64,000 nucleotides of DNA, from positions 1 to 64,000 of the forward strand of contig CAVSYB010000017.1 in assembly GCA_963732155.1 (NCBI GenBank). Reading direction: 5' to 3'. Both the position numbers and the translations under genes were made by a program. Under the pieces are notes generated by a model. It ran no database searches and was not told where the DNA came from. It saw nothing but the letters and a program-made list of their open reading frames with translations. This document shows positions 61,747 through 64,000 of the stretch, piece after piece (within the stretch, counting starts at the first letter, position 1; every line of letters starts with the position of its first letter). This stretch comes from Roseiarcus sp963732155. GTDB taxonomy: Bacteria; Pseudomonadota; Alphaproteobacteria; Rhizobiales; Beijerinckiaceae.

Positions 61747-63651
61747 TCAGAGCCCCAGATCGAGTCGCAGGCCTGACTCCGCGTCCTGCGCGAGCGCCTG
61801 CGCGGCGAGCCGCGCGGGCGTGTTGGCGGCGCCGAACAGGTCGTAGTTGTTTCGCTGGACGATCTCGAAGAAAAAGCGGTTCTTGAACGTCTGCGAATAG
61901 ATGTGGAAGAATTCGCCGTCCTTGATGCGATCATAGAGCACGCCGAGCGATCGCATGCGCGCCAGCAGGTCCGGCGCGATGTCGAAACGGGCGGCCAGAT
62001 CGTCGTAGTAATTGTCGGCGATGGAGAGGAACGCCGCGCCCCTCGCCCGCGCCGCCTCCGCCGCGGCGAAGATGTCCGGCGTCGACAGGGCGATCTGCTG
62101 AAAGCCGGCGCCGCCAAACGCGTCGAGGAAACGCGTCACTCCCGTCGCGCCGCCTTCCGAAACGTTGAGCGCGATGCGCACGTCGTCGCTTGGACTGCGC
62201 AGCGAGCGGCTGAAAAAGGCGCCGTGGGGATCGGCGATTTCCACTTGCGGCTCCTGGCGGAATCCAAGCACCGATTTGTAGAACAGCGACCAGCTCAGAA
62301 ATTCGCTGCGGCGCACCACGTTGGAGAGATGATCGATCCTTTGCAGCGCTCCGGAGCCAGCCGAAAGCGGCTCCCCGAGAAAATCGCGCTCCCAGTGCGA
62401 GGCCGCGCCGTCGTCGATCAAATAGATCAGGCTGCTCTCGACGCCGCCGACCGCCGGGATCAGCGCCTCGCCCGGACCGATCCGGCCGAAATAGATCGGA
62501 CAGTTCATCGCGCCGGCGCGCTCGAGCGCGCGCTCGACGCTGTCGACGCGCAAGGCGATCGCGCAGACGGATGGGCCATGCAGCAGGTTGAAGGAATGTG
62601 CGAAGCCCTCTCGCTCGCGATTGACCACGAGATTGACGGCGCCCTGGCGATAGAGATCGACGTCCTTGGACCGATGACGCGCGACAAGGGCGAATCCCAG
62701 GCTCTCGATCAGGCCGGCGAGCGCTTTCTCGTCCGCGTCGCTGACCGCGAACTCGATGAACTCGACGCGGTCGACGCGCGGCGCCGGCGGCAACGGCGCT
62801 AGATCGGTCAAGGGCGCATCGCCGCGCTCCCGCCGCCTGGCCGCGAGCTGTTCGCCGCTCGCGCGCAGCGAACGCAACCCGTCGAGGGCGATGGCGCCAG
62901 GCGAGGCGCCGCGAAACTGATCGTTGAATATCTCCAGCGAAATCGGGCCGCGATAGCCGGCGCAGGTGACCGCATCGAGGAAGTCGACGATAGGAAGGTC
63001 TCCTTGGCCCGGATAGCAGCGGTAGTGGCGGCTGAGCGACAGCGGATCCATCTGAATCGCCGGCGCGTCGGCGACCTGGACCAGCGCGATGCGATCGGGC
63101 GGCAGGGCGCTGATCGGTTCGATCGGATTGCGACGCGCCAGCGCATGGAAACTGTCGAGCACCACGCCGAGATTGGCGCGGTCGGCGGCGCGCACAATGT
63201 CCCAGGCGACGGTCCAGTCCTTGACATGGCGTCCCCAGGCGAGCGCTTCATAGCCGATGCTGAAGCCGTGTTGGCGGGCGAGATCGGCGAGCTCGGCCAA
63301 ATCCTCGGCGGCGCGCGCGCCGTCGTCGATCGCTTCCTCCGAGACGTTCGAGCACAGGCAGAGGAGCCGCGTCCCCAATTCGTGCATGAGGTCGAACTTG
63401 CGCGCGGCGCGCTCGAAATTGCGCGCGCGGATCGCCGCCGGCATCGCTTCAAAATCGCGCATCGGCTGCAGGGCGACGATTTCCAGGCCGAGATCGGCCG
63501 CCATGGCGCGCGCCTCGCGCGGCTTGCCGCTGAAGAAGGTCAGGTCGTTCTCGAAGATTTCCACGGCGCGGAATCCCGCCTTGGCCGCCGCCGCGAGCTT
63601 GGCCTCGAGCGCGCCCCCCATGCAGACGGTGGCGATCGACCATCTCAACAT
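61747..63651 (-). CDS. quiC: 3-Dehydroshikimate dehydratase, fused to an HPPD-like VOC domain (QuiC type)
   Basis: This 634-residue fusion has an N-terminal sugar-isomerase/AP-endonuclease-like TIM barrel (residues 1 to about 285) with EIFENDLTFFSG, LGVVLDSFHALARRN, VQVADAP and ISLEIFNDQFRG, giving the metal site. The C-terminal part resembles 4-hydroxyphenylpyruvate dioxygenase (RVDRVEFIEFAVSD, RIDHLSNVV, GFQQIALSTPDIFAA and FFEIVQRNNYDLFG). It forms protocatechuate from 3-dehydroshikimate. GGAG precedes ATG at 63651. It diverges from a GntR regulator. Confidence 0.9.
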   Translation of the reverse strand: MLRWSIATVCMGGALEAKLAAAAKAGFRAVEIFENDLTFFSGKPREARAMAADLGLEIVALQPMRDFEAMPAAIRARNFERAARKFDLMHELGTRLLCLCSNVSEEAIDDGARAAEDLAELADLARQHGFSIGYEALAWGRHVKDWTVAWDIVRAADRANLGVVLDSFHALARRNPIEPISALPPDRIALVQVADAPAIQMDPLSLSRHYRCYPGQGDLPIVDFLDAVTCAGYRGPISLEIFNDQFRGASPGAIALDGLRSLRASGEQLAARRRERGDAPLTDLAPLPPAPRVDRVEFIEFAVSDADEKALAGLIESLGFALVARHRSKDVDLYRQGAVNLVVNREREGFAHSFNLLHGPSVCAIALRVDSVERALERAGAMNCPIYFGRIGPGEALIPAVGGVESSLIYLIDDGAASHWERDFLGEPLSAGSGALQRIDHLSNVVRRSEFLSWSLFYKSVLGFRQEPQVEIADPHGAFFSRSLRSPSDDVRIALNVSEGGATGVTRFLDAFGGAGFQQIALSTPDIFAAAEAARARGAAFLSIADNYYDDLAARFDIAPDLLARMRSLGVLYDRIKDGEFFHIYSQTFKNRFFFEIVQRNNYDLFGAANTPARLAAQALAQDAESGLRLDLGL

Positions 63652-63750
63652 TTTCACAAATCTCCTATATTTTTTCAAAACTAGTATGTAGAAGGAATCG
63701 GCGCAACCAGGAATATTGCGCGCGGTCCTTAAGGGGTGGAGACGAAGGCG
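63652..63750. promoter_or_regulatory. Divergent promoter region of quiC and the GntR gene
   Basis: An AT-rich island around 63655-63695, with tatattttttcaaaactagt, stands out against the GC-rich surroundings and lies directly before the quiC ribosome-binding site. It is the likely promoter and operator region for the divergent pair. Individual boxes were not resolved. Confidence 0.4.
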
Positions 63751-64000
63751 ATGGAGCTGAACGGCAAAACGGGCGGCGCGGCGACTCTCACCGAGGCCTT
63801 GCACGACCGCATACGCCAGGACATCATCCTCGGCGCGCTCCAGCCTTCCTCCAGACTCAAGCTCGAAAAGCTGAGCAAGACCTATGGCGCGAGCGTGAAC
63901 ACACTGCGCGAGTCCCTTTCGCGCCTGGCGGCGGACGGCCTGGTGGTCGTCGAGGGGCAGAAAGGCTTCGCCGTTCTGCCGGTCTCGATGCAGGATCTGC
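63751..64000 (+). CDS. GntR-family transcriptional regulator (N-terminal part)
   Basis: The 83 visible residues contain the GntR winged HTH: TLTEALHDRIRQDIILGALQ, SRLKLEKLSKTYGASVNTLR, then ESLSRLAADGLVVVEGQKGF. The start of a FadR/FCD-type ligand domain may follow beyond the window edge. ATG at 63751 is preceded by GGAGACGAAGG. It diverges from quiC and probably regulates it. Confidence 0.88.
   Translation, partial: MELNGKTGGAATLTEALHDRIRQDIILGALQPSSRLKLEKLSKTYGASVNTLRESLSRLAADGLVVVEGQKGFAVLPVSMQDL

Noticed and set aside
1..64000. CRISPR arrays, tRNA or rRNA genes, prophage modules
   Set aside because: No spaced direct repeats, no tRNA-like cloverleaf with conserved T-loop, no rRNA signature and no phage structural genes were recognised.

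Overview
The window is high-GC alphaproteobacterial DNA, most plausibly from a Hyphomicrobiales member of the Beijerinckiaceae/Methylocystaceae type. This is inferred from the aerobic cob gene set, the GC-rich codon use, the porin type, the 6-TM histidine kinases and the helicase/S4 pair. No rRNA, tRNA or CRISPR array was seen.

Layout. (1) 1-1049: right end of an IS481-like element whose Shine-Dalgarno is buried in a hairpin. It abuts an in-frame chimera of the front of folP and the back of folK (1081-1878). (2) 1916-16644: aerobic cobalamin cluster. cobC, cobQ and cobO lie on the minus strand. A cobalamin riboswitch stands before cobW-cobN-cobG-cobH-cobI-cobJ on plus. cobK is inverted, and cobL-cobE-cobM follow. 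No cobF, cobB, cobS/T, cobD, cobU, cobV or cobP is present here. (3) 16645-22526: a long non-coding stretch, an outer-membrane porin, a broken IS256-type transposase directly behind it, a small secreted protein, a Tat-exported dienelactone-hydrolase-like protein and a 2-hydroxyacid dehydrogenase. (4) 22852-32677: first arabinoside locus: cytoplasmic GH2, an ArsR-type regulator broken by a one-base frameshift, a complete CUT1 ABC importer and GH51 arabinofuranosidase. The two outward promoters share a near-identical site. (5) 32891-37247: a histone-H1-like basic protein, a VOC protein, an aldo/keto reductase, an ssuD remnant with an internal deletion and an FMN monooxygenase. (6) 37411-44080: second arabinoside locus: LacI regulator, CUT1 importer without an ATPase, and GH127 beta-L-arabinofuranosidase. 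Three LacI-type palindromes lie in the divergent promoter region. (7) 44142-50962: signalling island: RR-GGDEF-EAL protein, two divergent paralogous 6-TM histidine kinases, a single-domain response regulator and an alpha-oxoamine synthase. (8) 51034-64000: M29 aminopeptidase, Suv3-like helicase with S4 protein, acoABC, VOC and haem-binding-like proteins, an aldehyde dehydrogenase, a QuiC-type dehydroshikimate dehydratase and the start of a GntR regulator.

How they work together. The two arabinoside loci look like one catabolic programme. The hydrolases lack signal peptides, so oligosaccharides would be imported and cut inside the cell, and the only ATPase seen could serve both importers. The best candidate for an undescribed system is the signalling island: a small-molecule-type synthase next to a response regulator, two membrane kinases and a c-di-GMP enzyme, which resembles the logic of the Lqs/Cqs alpha-hydroxyketone quorum-sensing systems. 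Decay is visible in several places (folP-folK, IS256, ArsR frameshift, ssuD, a 3' gene remnant), so this looks like a rearranging accessory region around housekeeping blocks.
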